Of a stretch of 64,000 bases of DNA, positions 14,818 to 21,275 are shown in pieces (position 1 is the first letter of the stretch; each line of letters opens with the position of its first letter). Position numbers and translations under genes: made by a program. Source of the stretch: a virus; the IMG/VR virus record IMGVR_UViG_3300035198_000053, positions 1 through 64,000 of that record. One strand, given 5' to 3'. The notes under the pieces were generated by a model. It searched no databases, was not told the DNA's origin, and saw only the letters and a program-made list of their open reading frames with translations.

Positions 14818-15473
14818 CGCTCGGGTTTTTTGAGCAGATGTGGCGCAGCGATGTCTTCGTTCTCCTCGACGACGTGCAGTACGACAAGGAGGGTTGGCGC
14901 AACCGGAACAGGATCAAGACGGCGAAGGGGCCGCAATGGCTAACGGTGCCGGTGCTGACGAAGGGCAGGGAGGGGCAGAAGATCTACGAGGTCGAGATCA
15001 ACAACGGGGTAGATTGGAGGAAAAAGCATCTGGAGGCGATAAGACAGAACTATTCTAAAGCCCCATTTTTTAAAAAGTACATCTCTCTGTTTGAGCAAGC
15101 TTATGCTCTCAAATGGGAAAGCCTGAACGATCTGAACCGATGGTTTATATCTTCTTTGGCTTCGCTCCTGGGGATCTGGAAGGTAGAAAGCATCGGATCT
15201 TTGACCCTTGGAATAAAGGGTGACAGGATCGAGAGGCTTATTAATTTGTGCCATTATTTCACCGCAGACGTTTTCTATGAGGGCGCAGCCGGAATAAACT
15301 ACATTAACGAAAAAGTTTTCTCCGAGCGCGGCATCAAGGTCGAGTTCCAGGACTACCAGCACCCGGTATATCCGCAACTGTACGGAGAATTCGTTTCTCA
15401 TCTATCCGTGATCGATCTACTTTTCAATTGCGGGCCGGAGAGCCTGAAGATATTGACGGGAGGGCAAAAGTGA
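14814..15473 (+). CDS. WbqC-like family protein (frameshifted N-terminus)
   Basis: The body of a WbqC protein: GFFEQMWRSDVFVLLDDVQY, then KEGWRNRNRIKTAKG, LGIKG and a C-terminal YQHPVYPQLYG. WbqC proteins occur in O-antigen loci and are linked to acylation or amino-acid decoration of amino sugars, though the chemistry is not settled. The first 18 residues lie in another frame (14761-14817). A -1 shift at CTG-TGA would restore one protein with a three-residue insertion. Translational coupling, a sequence error or a genuine mutation are all possible. Confidence 0.8.
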   Translation: MTLGFFEQMWRSDVFVLLDDVQYDKEGWRNRNRIKTAKGPQWLTVPVLTKGREGQKIYEVEINNGVDWRKKHLEAIRQNYSKAPFFKKYISLFEQAYALKWESLNDLNRWFISSLASLLGIWKVESIGSLTLGIKGDRIERLINLCHYFTADVFYEGAAGINYINEKVFSERGIKVEFQDYQHPVYPQLYGEFVSHLSVIDLLFNCGPESLKILTGGQK

Positions 15474-15592
15474 AATTAAGGAATGATTATGGGAATTTTG
15501 TAAGAGTTCATCAACCATGGTCATTAGATAATTTCGACGATATTGTAGCCCTAAATGTTATTACCAAAAGAGAGTATTTAAAGGGGGACCCG

Positions 15593-16642
15593 ATGCCTAA
15601 GAAAAGCATTTTAATTACCGGCGGATGTGGCTTTGTGGGGAGCAATTTCGTTCGTTACCTCTACCAGAAATATCCTGACTACAAGATCATCATCCTCGAT
15701 GCCCTGACCTACGCGGGGGCGATCGAGAATCTGCCCGTCGATCTCAATCGGGTGGATCAGTGCAAACGCGAAGACCGGATCTGCTTCTGGTACGGGAACG
15801 TGCGGAACGCCGAGCTTGTGGACACGCTTGTCTCGCAGGCGGACATTGTCGTGCACCTTGCGGCAGAAACTCATATAACCCGCTCCATCTATGACAACCT
15901 GATCTTCTTCGAGACCGACGTTCTGGGGACGCAGATCGTGGCCAATGCGGTTCTGAAGCACCGGGAAACGGTGGAGCAGTTCATTCACATTTCGACCTCG
16001 GAAGTCTACGGCACCGCGCTTGAAAAGCGGATGGACGAGAAACACCCCCTCATGCCGATGAGCCCCTATGCGGCCGCCAAGTGCGGGGCGGATAGGCTGG
16101 TCTATTCATACTGGACAACCTACGAGCTGCCGATCACAATCATTCGGCCATTCAATATGTACGGTCCCAGCCAGCATCTTGAGAAAGCAATCCCCCGATT
16201 CATCACGAGTTGCATTCTCGGGGAGCCGCTGAGGATCCACGGCCGCGGAAGTGCGTCAAGAGACTACGTTCATGTGCATGACACCTGCGCGGCTATAGAT
16301 ATTGTGATGCACGCGGACAGGGAGGCGGTTGCGGGAGAGGTCTTCAACGTGGCCTTCGGTTTGGACCGGTCCATCCTTTCGATCGCGCAGGACGTCATCA
16401 GACTCATGGGTTCGGATTCTGCGATAACGTTCGTGGGTGATAGGCCCGGGCAGGTGTTCCGCCACACCGGGGACCGCAAGAAGATATGGGAAGTTCTGGG
16501 TTGGTGTCCGATGATAGACTGGGAGGATGGCCTCAGGGAGACGATCCTTTGGTATCGGGAGAACCGGAAATGGTGGGAGAAGCAGCTATGGAGCAGGGCA
16601 ATACCGATCATCACGAAGACGGGGGAAAGGGAGCTGCACTGA
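15593..16642 (+). CDS. NAD-dependent sugar-nucleotide dehydratase/epimerase (LegB/RmlB-like SDR)
   Basis: Extended short-chain dehydrogenase. The Rossmann motif GGCGFVGS is at residues 10-17, HLAAETHI is at 88-95, the catalytic STSEVYG is at 134-140, and Y159-x-x-x-K163 follows. The S-E pair replaces the D-E of classical dTDP-glucose 4,6-dehydratases; STSEVYG is typical of LegB-type UDP-GlcNAc 4,6-dehydratases. RPFNMYGPSQ and SRDYVHVHD are also family hallmarks. Its 4-keto product would suit the aminotransferase at 9528. ATG 15593 has AAAGGGGGA; an in-frame GTG 15470, overlapping the WbqC stop, would add 41 AT-rich codons whose status is unclear. Confidence 0.85.
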   Translation: MPKKSILITGGCGFVGSNFVRYLYQKYPDYKIIILDALTYAGAIENLPVDLNRVDQCKREDRICFWYGNVRNAELVDTLVSQADIVVHLAAETHITRSIYDNLIFFETDVLGTQIVANAVLKHRETVEQFIHISTSEVYGTALEKRMDEKHPLMPMSPYAAAKCGADRLVYSYWTTYELPITIIRPFNMYGPSQHLEKAIPRFITSCILGEPLRIHGRGSASRDYVHVHDTCAAIDIVMHADREAVAGEVFNVAFGLDRSILSIAQDVIRLMGSDSAITFVGDRPGQVFRHTGDRKKIWEVLGWCPMIDWEDGLRETILWYRENRKWWEKQLWSRAIPIITKTGERELH

Positions 16643-17388
16643 AAAAGTTTGACCGCAGCGTCTCCCTGCTCTGCTGGGCATACAACGAGCAGGATTCGAT
16701 TATGGAGTTTTTGGCCAGGGCCTCAAGGCTGTTGGACGAGTCGGTGAGGGATTACGAGATCATCCTGATCGACGACGGGAGTTGTGACAAGACGGCGCGG
16801 TATGCCTATTATTTTAACCGAGATCATCCGCACTCGAGGCTGAAATATTTCCGCAACGGGCGCAATCTGAACGTGGGTTTGTCCTGCCGAAAGGCGATCC
16901 AGAAGGCCTCGAAGGAGTTCCTGTTCTGGCAGACGGTCGACTGGGCGTATGACATCTCTAACCTCCGGGAGTACCTTGAGCTTTTGAAGACTTACGACAT
17001 CGTCCAGGGGATGAGGCCAGGCGGGTTCCACGTGGCACATATCCTGAAGCGCTCTGATTCTATTGGAAAAGCCGTAATCTCCCTCGTGAATTACTGGCTC
17101 ATCCGCTTGTTTTACCGGGTGTCCCTCCACGACTTCCAGAACGTGACCTTCTACCCGACGAAGTGGGCTCAGTCGATCGACTATGAGGCGACCACGTCCT
17201 TCGTCAATCCGGAGGGGCTGATAAAGTCCCACTGGGCCGGGAAGACGATCAAGGAGGTGCCGATAGGGTTCATGCCGAGGAGGCGGGGGAAGGCAAAGGG
17301 GACGAGACTGGGATTTGTGGTGAGGTCCATGAGGGAAGTGTTCAAGTTCTGGGTGAAGTGGGTCGTCTTGAAGAGGAGGAAGCGATGA
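16588..17388 (+). CDS. Family 2 glycosyltransferase
   Basis: A 266-residue GT-A enzyme resembling dolichol-phosphate-mannose synthase-like GT2 proteins. It shows CWAYNEQDSI near the start, LIDDGSCDKT (nucleotide binding), RNGRNLNVGLSCRKAI, and TVDWAYDI in the position of the DxD metal site, where one Asp appears to be replaced. The C-terminus is basic (RRRGKAKG, KRRKR), as if it touches the membrane. No obvious membrane helix is present. It probably loads a sugar onto a lipid carrier for the GT-C-like proteins nearby. ATG 16588 (upstream GGGAGAAG) overlaps the dehydratase. Confidence 0.8.
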   Translation: MEQGNTDHHEDGGKGAALKKFDRSVSLLCWAYNEQDSIMEFLARASRLLDESVRDYEIILIDDGSCDKTARYAYYFNRDHPHSRLKYFRNGRNLNVGLSCRKAIQKASKEFLFWQTVDWAYDISNLREYLELLKTYDIVQGMRPGGFHVAHILKRSDSIGKAVISLVNYWLIRLFYRVSLHDFQNVTFYPTKWAQSIDYEATTSFVNPEGLIKSHWAGKTIKEVPIGFMPRRRGKAKGTRLGFVVRSMREVFKFWVKWVVLKRRKR

Positions 17389-17600
17389 AGGTAGTAGATT
17401 TTTGGGAAGTGAGGGAATTCTGGGGCAGCGAGTACAAACTCTCCGACGGGAACAGGCTGTTTCTGAAGGTGATACTCACCAAGGTGGTCGACACCGGAAA
17501 CAAGAAGCCCACAGGGGAGTCGCTTTACAACGTGGAGTTTCAGGTCGTGGTAAGGGTGGAGGAGCCGGAATCGGTGACAAAGAATGCCGGGCACGCCTGA
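17385..17600 (+). CDS. Small hypothetical protein, 71 aa
   Basis: ATG 17385 overlaps the GT2 stop. The product appears to be a beta-rich small domain (YKLSDGNRLFLKVILTKVV, then YNVEFQVVVRVEEPE). No family is recognised. Both ends overlap neighbours, so it is probably co-translated with the glycosyltransferase and the small membrane protein. Confidence 0.5.
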   Translation: MKVVDFWEVREFWGSEYKLSDGNRLFLKVILTKVVDTGNKKPTGESLYNVEFQVVVRVEEPESVTKNAGHA

Positions 17601-17782
17601 TGCGATTCGACAGGATCGAGCGGATGATTCTGGGCTGGACCGAGAACCCGAAACTCTGGCAGAAGGGGGTTATGATGCTGATCATGTTCGTGGGCTTCGT
17701 GATCCAGCCGATCTTCTTCCCGTTCATCCCGTTCCCGCATGCTTCGTTGATGGCGGCGTGGCAAAGCTTATGGAATAAGTAG
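17600..17782 (+). CDS. Small membrane protein, 60 aa
   Basis: The ATG overlaps the previous stop (TGATG). The protein has a charged amphipathic start (MRFDRIERMILGW) and one long hydrophobic segment (about residues 24-47, GVMMLIMFVGFVIQPIFF then PFIPF). It lies between the GT2 and the large membrane protein at 17796, which suggests an accessory subunit. Function unknown. Confidence 0.55.
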   Translation: MRFDRIERMILGWTENPKLWQKGVMMLIMFVGFVIQPIFFPFIPFPHASLMAAWQSLWNK

Positions 17783-17795
17783 AGATGGTGAAAAT

Positions 17796-19421
17796 ATGAC
17801 CTATCTTGAAGCCGAGGCCCCCTTTCGATTCATTCTCGGGGCGATCTTCATTTTCCTTCTCCCAGGTCTGATCTGGAATCAGGTGTTCAGAATCAGGGCG
17901 AACCATATTTTGGAGACGATCGCGCTGTCTCTGGCGACCAGCCTAGCGGTTGAAATCTCGCTGATCCCGATTCCTTTCCTCTTCCATGAGGGCGTTTGGC
18001 TGTGGCTGGCCCTGATTTCGGCTTTCTGCATCGCTGGACTCGCGCTCCTGACCCTTAAAAGGCAAAGGCTGGCTCTTCCCTCATGGGATCTCAACTCGAT
18101 TCTATTTCTTATCGTCCTGGCCGGCCTCTCCCTCTTGACCTACCGCTGGGGGGAGAGCATCGAAAGCATAGACGGCGAGAAGATCCTGCACATGACCTAC
18201 ATCCGGTACTACTTCTCGATGCCGATGGAGCTGTCTAGGCTTGCGGTGATCCCCGGGCAGCCCCCGGCTAATCTAATCCACCTATGGGAGTTCCTGATCG
18301 CGGGGTGGGCCACGGTCTGCAGAGTGGATCCTCTATTCCTATTCAGCCGTTGCCGGTTTGTGGTCCCTTTCCTGGGGCTCTCTTCCATGTTTTTCATGGT
18401 GAAGATGATCTTCAAAGACAGGGAGAGATCGGAGGTGGTATTCTGGTCGATCCTGGCGATGTGCCTGGGCTGGTTCGTGCTCCTACCCCCCTCGAACCTG
18501 GGCTGGATAACGCAGAACGACCCGCTGAGAGGCATCTTCTCCTTCATGGGCACGACCCACCATTCGGATTCTGGAATGGAGATCCTGATCTCTCTCGACG
18601 TAGGGTTGGTCCTGCTCTGCCTGAGGGAGCCGAGATGGAGGCACCTGGCCATTCTGGCCGGCACCCTCGTGGCAACCTTCATGTGGCACGCGAGGGAGTT
18701 CTTCCAGGTCGGGATATACTTGGGTGTCTTCTGCCTGGCACTTTTGTTGCATAAATCCGGAAAGATGCGCAACGGGCTAGTTATGGTCGCGTGCATCTTC
18801 TGTCTTGTCTCGGCGTTCTTTTACATTGCCTCTCCGGTGCGCAACCATTCGGATGAAATGGGGTTTAAGGTCGCGGCCTTAGCCTACGCGGTGCGGGGAA
18901 TGTTCGATGTTCAGGAGCCGTTCCATTTCGCGAACGACGTAAGGCTGACCTACGGACTGAGCCGGGAGGAGACGGTGCCCTATGAGCAGCTTGTCCAGAC
19001 CCGCCGTAACTCCTGGAACTTCTACCCCTGGCTTATCCTTTCCGTCCTGCTCGTCCCGGTCCTGTCGATCTTCGGGGACAGGGAGGACCGTATGCTCTGC
19101 ACCTTCTACGTTCTGCTCTGGTTCATGTCCCTGATGTGGTTCTTCGGGCAGATGATGATGATCGTCCTAACGTACAGTGAGATCCTGTTCACCGCGCCGA
19201 GGATGCTCTATCTGTTCTCCTATGTGATCATCGGGTCGGGGATCTGGTGCATGGCGAAGATGAAATACGGCCCCCTGCTCGTCATCGGGGCAGGTCTGAT
19301 GTTCGGGGGGTGGTGGGCGCTCGGGGTGCCGGGGGCAAGGCAGTTCTCGCTGATAGCGCCGATATTGATGGCGGTGCCGTTTGCAAGGAGGATCAGATGG
19401 AAGATTATTGGGAACAACTAA
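17796..19421 (+). CDS. Large polytopic membrane protein, GT-C-like
   Basis: 541 residues with 12 or more hydrophobic helices. The N-terminal four-helix part (FILGAIFIFLLPGLIWNQVF) resembles DUF1616-like membrane domains. A large external loop follows with ESIESIDGEKILHMTYIRYY, then THHSDSGMEI and further helices. The topology and neighbours fit a lipid-sugar-dependent glycosyltransferase or flippase-associated protein, but it has no diagnostic motif. The small gene at 19595 probably supplies its external domain, mirroring the 6116/8402 pair. Confidence 0.6.
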   Translation: MTYLEAEAPFRFILGAIFIFLLPGLIWNQVFRIRANHILETIALSLATSLAVEISLIPIPFLFHEGVWLWLALISAFCIAGLALLTLKRQRLALPSWDLNSILFLIVLAGLSLLTYRWGESIESIDGEKILHMTYIRYYFSMPMELSRLAVIPGQPPANLIHLWEFLIAGWATVCRVDPLFLFSRCRFVVPFLGLSSMFFMVKMIFKDRERSEVVFWSILAMCLGWFVLLPPSNLGWITQNDPLRGIFSFMGTTHHSDSGMEILISLDVGLVLLCLREPRWRHLAILAGTLVATFMWHAREFFQVGIYLGVFCLALLLHKSGKMRNGLVMVACIFCLVSAFFYIASPVRNHSDEMGFKVAALAYAVRGMFDVQEPFHFANDVRLTYGLSREETVPYEQLVQTRRNSWNFYPWLILSVLLVPVLSIFGDREDRMLCTFYVLLWFMSLMWFFGQMMMIVLTYSEILFTAPRMLYLFSYVIIGSGIWCMAKMKYGPLLVIGAGLMFGGWWALGVPGARQFSLIAPILMAVPFARRIRWKIIGNN

Positions 19422-19585
19422 TAACGGTCTGTGACAAATGTCTTACAGCTTCCTGTTGGCAAGGGCTTTTTATGTGCCGAGAATCTGAAAATGCAGGGAC
19501 TATACAAAAGACAAGACTGGACTTAAAAGCACTTCATCGAGAGCATCGGTCGTACTGGAAGACAGATAGTCAATTACAAAAGTGA
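19397..19585 (+). CDS. Small cysteine-rich protein, 62 aa
   Basis: ATG 19397 has a strong AAGGAGG and overlaps the end of the membrane protein gene. The N-terminal half carries C-D-K-C, C-W and M-C-R (CDKCLTASCWQGLFMCRE), probably a zinc site; the C-terminal half is a basic helix. It is AT-rich. No family is recognised. Confidence 0.55.
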   Translation: MEDYWEQLITVCDKCLTASCWQGLFMCRESENAGTIQKTRLDLKALHREHRSYWKTDSQLQK

Positions 19586-19594
19586 AAGGTATTT

Positions 19595-19996
19595 ATGAAA
19601 TCTCTTAAGCTCGCAATCTTGGTCCTTATCTTCTTCCTCCCCTCCATCGGCAAAGAATACCTCTCCATGGCCAAGCGGATGCTGACATCCCGCCCCCCCG
19701 TGGAGTGGGTGAAGAGGAGCCCGTTCGGGATCTCGGAGAAGTCGCTCAGGTTCTTCATGGCGTTGCCTCTTGGGCAGAAGATCTTGGTCGACCCGTTCGG
19801 AAAAGACTGCGTCTCAGTCTACGCGCCGCAGTACATGGCCGTCATCCCTGAGATCATGGGGGGAACGCTGGTCGAAATGATGCCGAGATACAGGGAGTTC
19901 AGGCAGGGGAGGCCGTGGGTGAACGAGGTGGCAGATTATGTTTTCCTTCATAACAAGGAGAAGGGGGAAGTGATTATTAAGAGGGAAACTAAATGA
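19595..19996 (+). CDS. Exported or membrane-anchored protein, likely partner of the 17796 membrane protein
   Basis: 133 residues: one N-terminal hydrophobic segment (about 5-19) then a soluble domain with LGQKILVDPFGKDCVSVYAP and DYVFLHNKEKGEV. The pattern resembles the C-terminal external domain of GT-C-like proteins, as at 8402. ATG 19595 has AAAGG. Together with the membrane gene upstream it may form a two-piece enzyme. The assignment rests on context. Confidence 0.5.
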   Translation: MKSLKLAILVLIFFLPSIGKEYLSMAKRMLTSRPPVEWVKRSPFGISEKSLRFFMALPLGQKILVDPFGKDCVSVYAPQYMAVIPEIMGGTLVEMMPRYREFRQGRPWVNEVADYVFLHNKEKGEVIIKRETK

Positions 19997-20160
19997 TACC
20001 ATGTTTCCGGTGTAAAGAGGACAAGGGATTTCTGATCATGGGATTCTGCAAGGATTGCAGGCCGGATCTTCATCAAGAATTTGAATGGTGGATGTCTTTT
20101 ATGGAGAAGAAAGAGAACGAATTCGAAAGTCAGACCGGTAAGAAGTCCTTGCGAGCATGA
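19993..20160 (+). CDS. Small zinc-ribbon protein, possibly truncated by an in-frame TGA
   Basis: ATG 19993 overlaps the previous stop. The protein begins MIPCFRCKEDKG and has a second pair, CKDC, giving one zinc site, then a helix. It ends at TGA 20160. The same frame continues after the stop for 40 coding-like codons (YEFEQWLEDNLTDHETKRLI onward) to TGA 20283, with no start codon early in that part. It may be a 96-residue gene broken by a nonsense codon. Confidence 0.45.
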   Translation: MIPCFRCKEDKGFLIMGFCKDCRPDLHQEFEWWMSFMEKKENEFESQTGKKSLRA

Positions 20161-20279
20161 TATGAATTCGAGCAGTGGCTTGAAGATAACCTTACGGATC
20201 ATGAGACTAAAAGATTGATTCTTTATGGTTATAAAAGTCAACTCGGTCGTACTCTCCTGCATTTCCCGAAAGAAAAAGC

Positions 20280-20308
20280 TTGACAAACGGTTTTGACTAT
20301 GCTAATAA
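20280..20308 (+). promoter_or_regulatory. Sigma-70-type promoter
   Basis: TTGACA (20280-20285) is a perfect -35 box. A 17-base spacer leads to TAATAA (20303-20308), a good -10 box. Transcription should start near 20315. It is the best promoter I can see in the window, and it points into a gene-free region of about 490 bases that ends in terminators. Confidence 0.75.
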
Positions 20309-20314
20309 ACTTTC

Positions 20315-20668
20315 TAACCGCGCTTTGCGCAATTACTGTTCACTAAACTTTAGGCCCGCGCGATAGAGCTACAAAGAAACAGGTCCCATAAGATCGGAGA
20401 GAAAGACCATGAAATAGGTTCTTTTGAGATCTTAGCCTGGAAACGCGTGAATGGCCCCGGAGATGGGCGACAGGGAAAGTGGGATAGCAAGACTAAGCTG
20501 ATGTCTCCGGGTTGATTCTGATTTTTTCCAGCCAAAGAGGCATTGAACGGAAAAAATGTCGAAGGGAGGCCTGAGACGCTAACCCTGGCCTCCGCAGCAA
20601 ACGATAAGGGGGCGAGAAGCCCATGAGATAGGCCCGGTTGGGGAAACTTGATCGGGCCTTTTTATTTT
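20315..20668 (+). ncRNA. Candidate structured non-coding RNA, about 350 nt
   Basis: It lies between a near-consensus promoter and an intrinsic terminator and has no plausible reading frame. Paired segments are visible: GCGC-ttt-GCGC near 20322; AAGATC (about 20389-20394) with GATCTT (about 20427-20432); CCCGGAGA (20456-20463) with TCTCCGGG (20504-20511); GGAGGCC (20565-20571) with GGCCTCC (20587-20593); GGGC-gagaa-GCCC near 20611-20622; and the terminator stem. Single-stranded joints are purine-rich, as in large structured RNAs. It is not a tRNA, tmRNA, SRP or RNase P RNA by any signature I know. It could belong to a large phage RNA class (ROOL or GOLLD type), which needs a covariance search. 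Confidence 0.6.
20631..20668 (+). terminator. Intrinsic terminator of the ncRNA
   Basis: GGCCCG (20631-20636) pairs with CGGGCC (20653-20658) around a 16-base loop containing GGGGAAAC, followed by TTTTTATTTT (20659-20668). Confidence 0.85.
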
Positions 20669-20674
20669 GGGGAG

Positions 20675-20755
20675 CCAGCCTGCCCGCAACTGAAGTGGCT
20701 GGGGCAATACCTGACGGGCCGGGATTTAGAGCGGCGGCGGTTGCCCTCCGGCCCG
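20675..20755 (+). ncRNA. Candidate pseudoknotted RNA leader
   Basis: A hairpin CCAGCC (20675-20680) / GGCTGG (20697-20702) is followed by two crossing helices: GGGCAA (20702-20707) with TTGCCC (20741-20746), and CGGGCCGG (20715-20722) with CCGGCCCG (20748-20755). The order A-B-A'-B' defines an H-type pseudoknot. It lies between two terminators and just before the SEC-C gene. It might be a riboswitch-like or antitermination element; no known class is recognised. Confidence 0.45.
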
Positions 20756-20763
20756 TAAATTAA

Positions 20764-20787
20764 GCCTCCCAAATCGGGGGGCTTTTT
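20764..20787 (+). terminator. Intrinsic terminator or attenuator before the SEC-C gene
   Basis: GCCTCCC (20764-20770) pairs with GGGGGGC (20776-20782) around a 5-base loop, followed by TTTTT. The next gene starts 17 bases later, so this can act as an attenuator for the portal operon. Confidence 0.8.
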
Positions 20788-20803
20788 GTTTTCGGAGGGG
20801 GGA

Positions 20804-21079
20804 ATGGACACAAGGACGGGCGAGATTCATACGGTGTCCCAACTGAAGGAAATCTTCAAGGGCAATACGATGACGGTCGAGGATCTTTTCGCACGGAGAT
20901 TTGATTCCCTCAAGGGGGACGCGAGATTCTACCGTCCCATGGAAGCAGCGCCTACCGAAAAACAGATGTCCCGCAGGCCTCCCAAGGTTGGCAGAAATGA
21001 GCCGTGCCCATGCGGGAGAAAAGACGAAAATGGGAAGCCGATTAAATTCAAGAAATGCTGCCTCAATTCTATAAAATAG
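20804..21079 (+). CDS. SEC-C motif protein, 91 aa
   Basis: ATG 20804 follows GGAGGGGGG. The C-terminus has the SEC-C zinc-binding motif: VGRNEPCPCGRKDENGKPI then KFKKCC, as at the end of SecA. Such small proteins are frequent in phage head operons and often precede the portal, with unknown function. The N-terminal part is helical (TVSQLKEIFKGNTMTVEDLF). Motif certain, role unknown. Confidence 0.75.
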   Translation: MDTRTGEIHTVSQLKEIFKGNTMTVEDLFARRFDSLKGDARFYRPMEAAPTEKQMSRRPPKVGRNEPCPCGRKDENGKPIKFKKCCLNSIK

Positions 21080-21080
21080 G

Positions 21081-21275
21081 ATGAGACCGATGCTAAAAAA
21101 AGGTGAGTCGCTTCTGATCGAGCAGGTATCGAACGGGTTCATAGTGAATCCTCAGACGATAACAGGCCTCACGAAAATCGAGGAGGACGTACACGTCTTC
21201 CCGGACATACAGGGCCTGAGTGATTTCCTGGCAAAGCATTTTGAGCGAGATGCGAAATTGAGGATGGTGAAATGA
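21081..21275 (+). CDS. Small hypothetical protein, 64 aa
   Basis: ATG 21081 (or ATG 21090) begins 1 base after the SEC-C stop. The protein alternates beta and alpha (SLLIEQVSNGFIVNPQTI, HVFPDIQGLSDFLAKHFE), a shape common among small phage proteins between the SEC-C protein and portal. It overlaps the portal gene ATG. Family not recognised. Confidence 0.55.
   Translation: MRPMLKKGESLLIEQVSNGFIVNPQTITGLTKIEEDVHVFPDIQGLSDFLAKHFERDAKLRMVK

Noticed and set aside
20315-20668. tRNA, tmRNA, RNase P or SRP RNA in the non-coding block
   Set aside because: No T-loop/anticodon arrangement, no tmRNA tag frame, and none of the conserved RNase P or SRP sequence elements.
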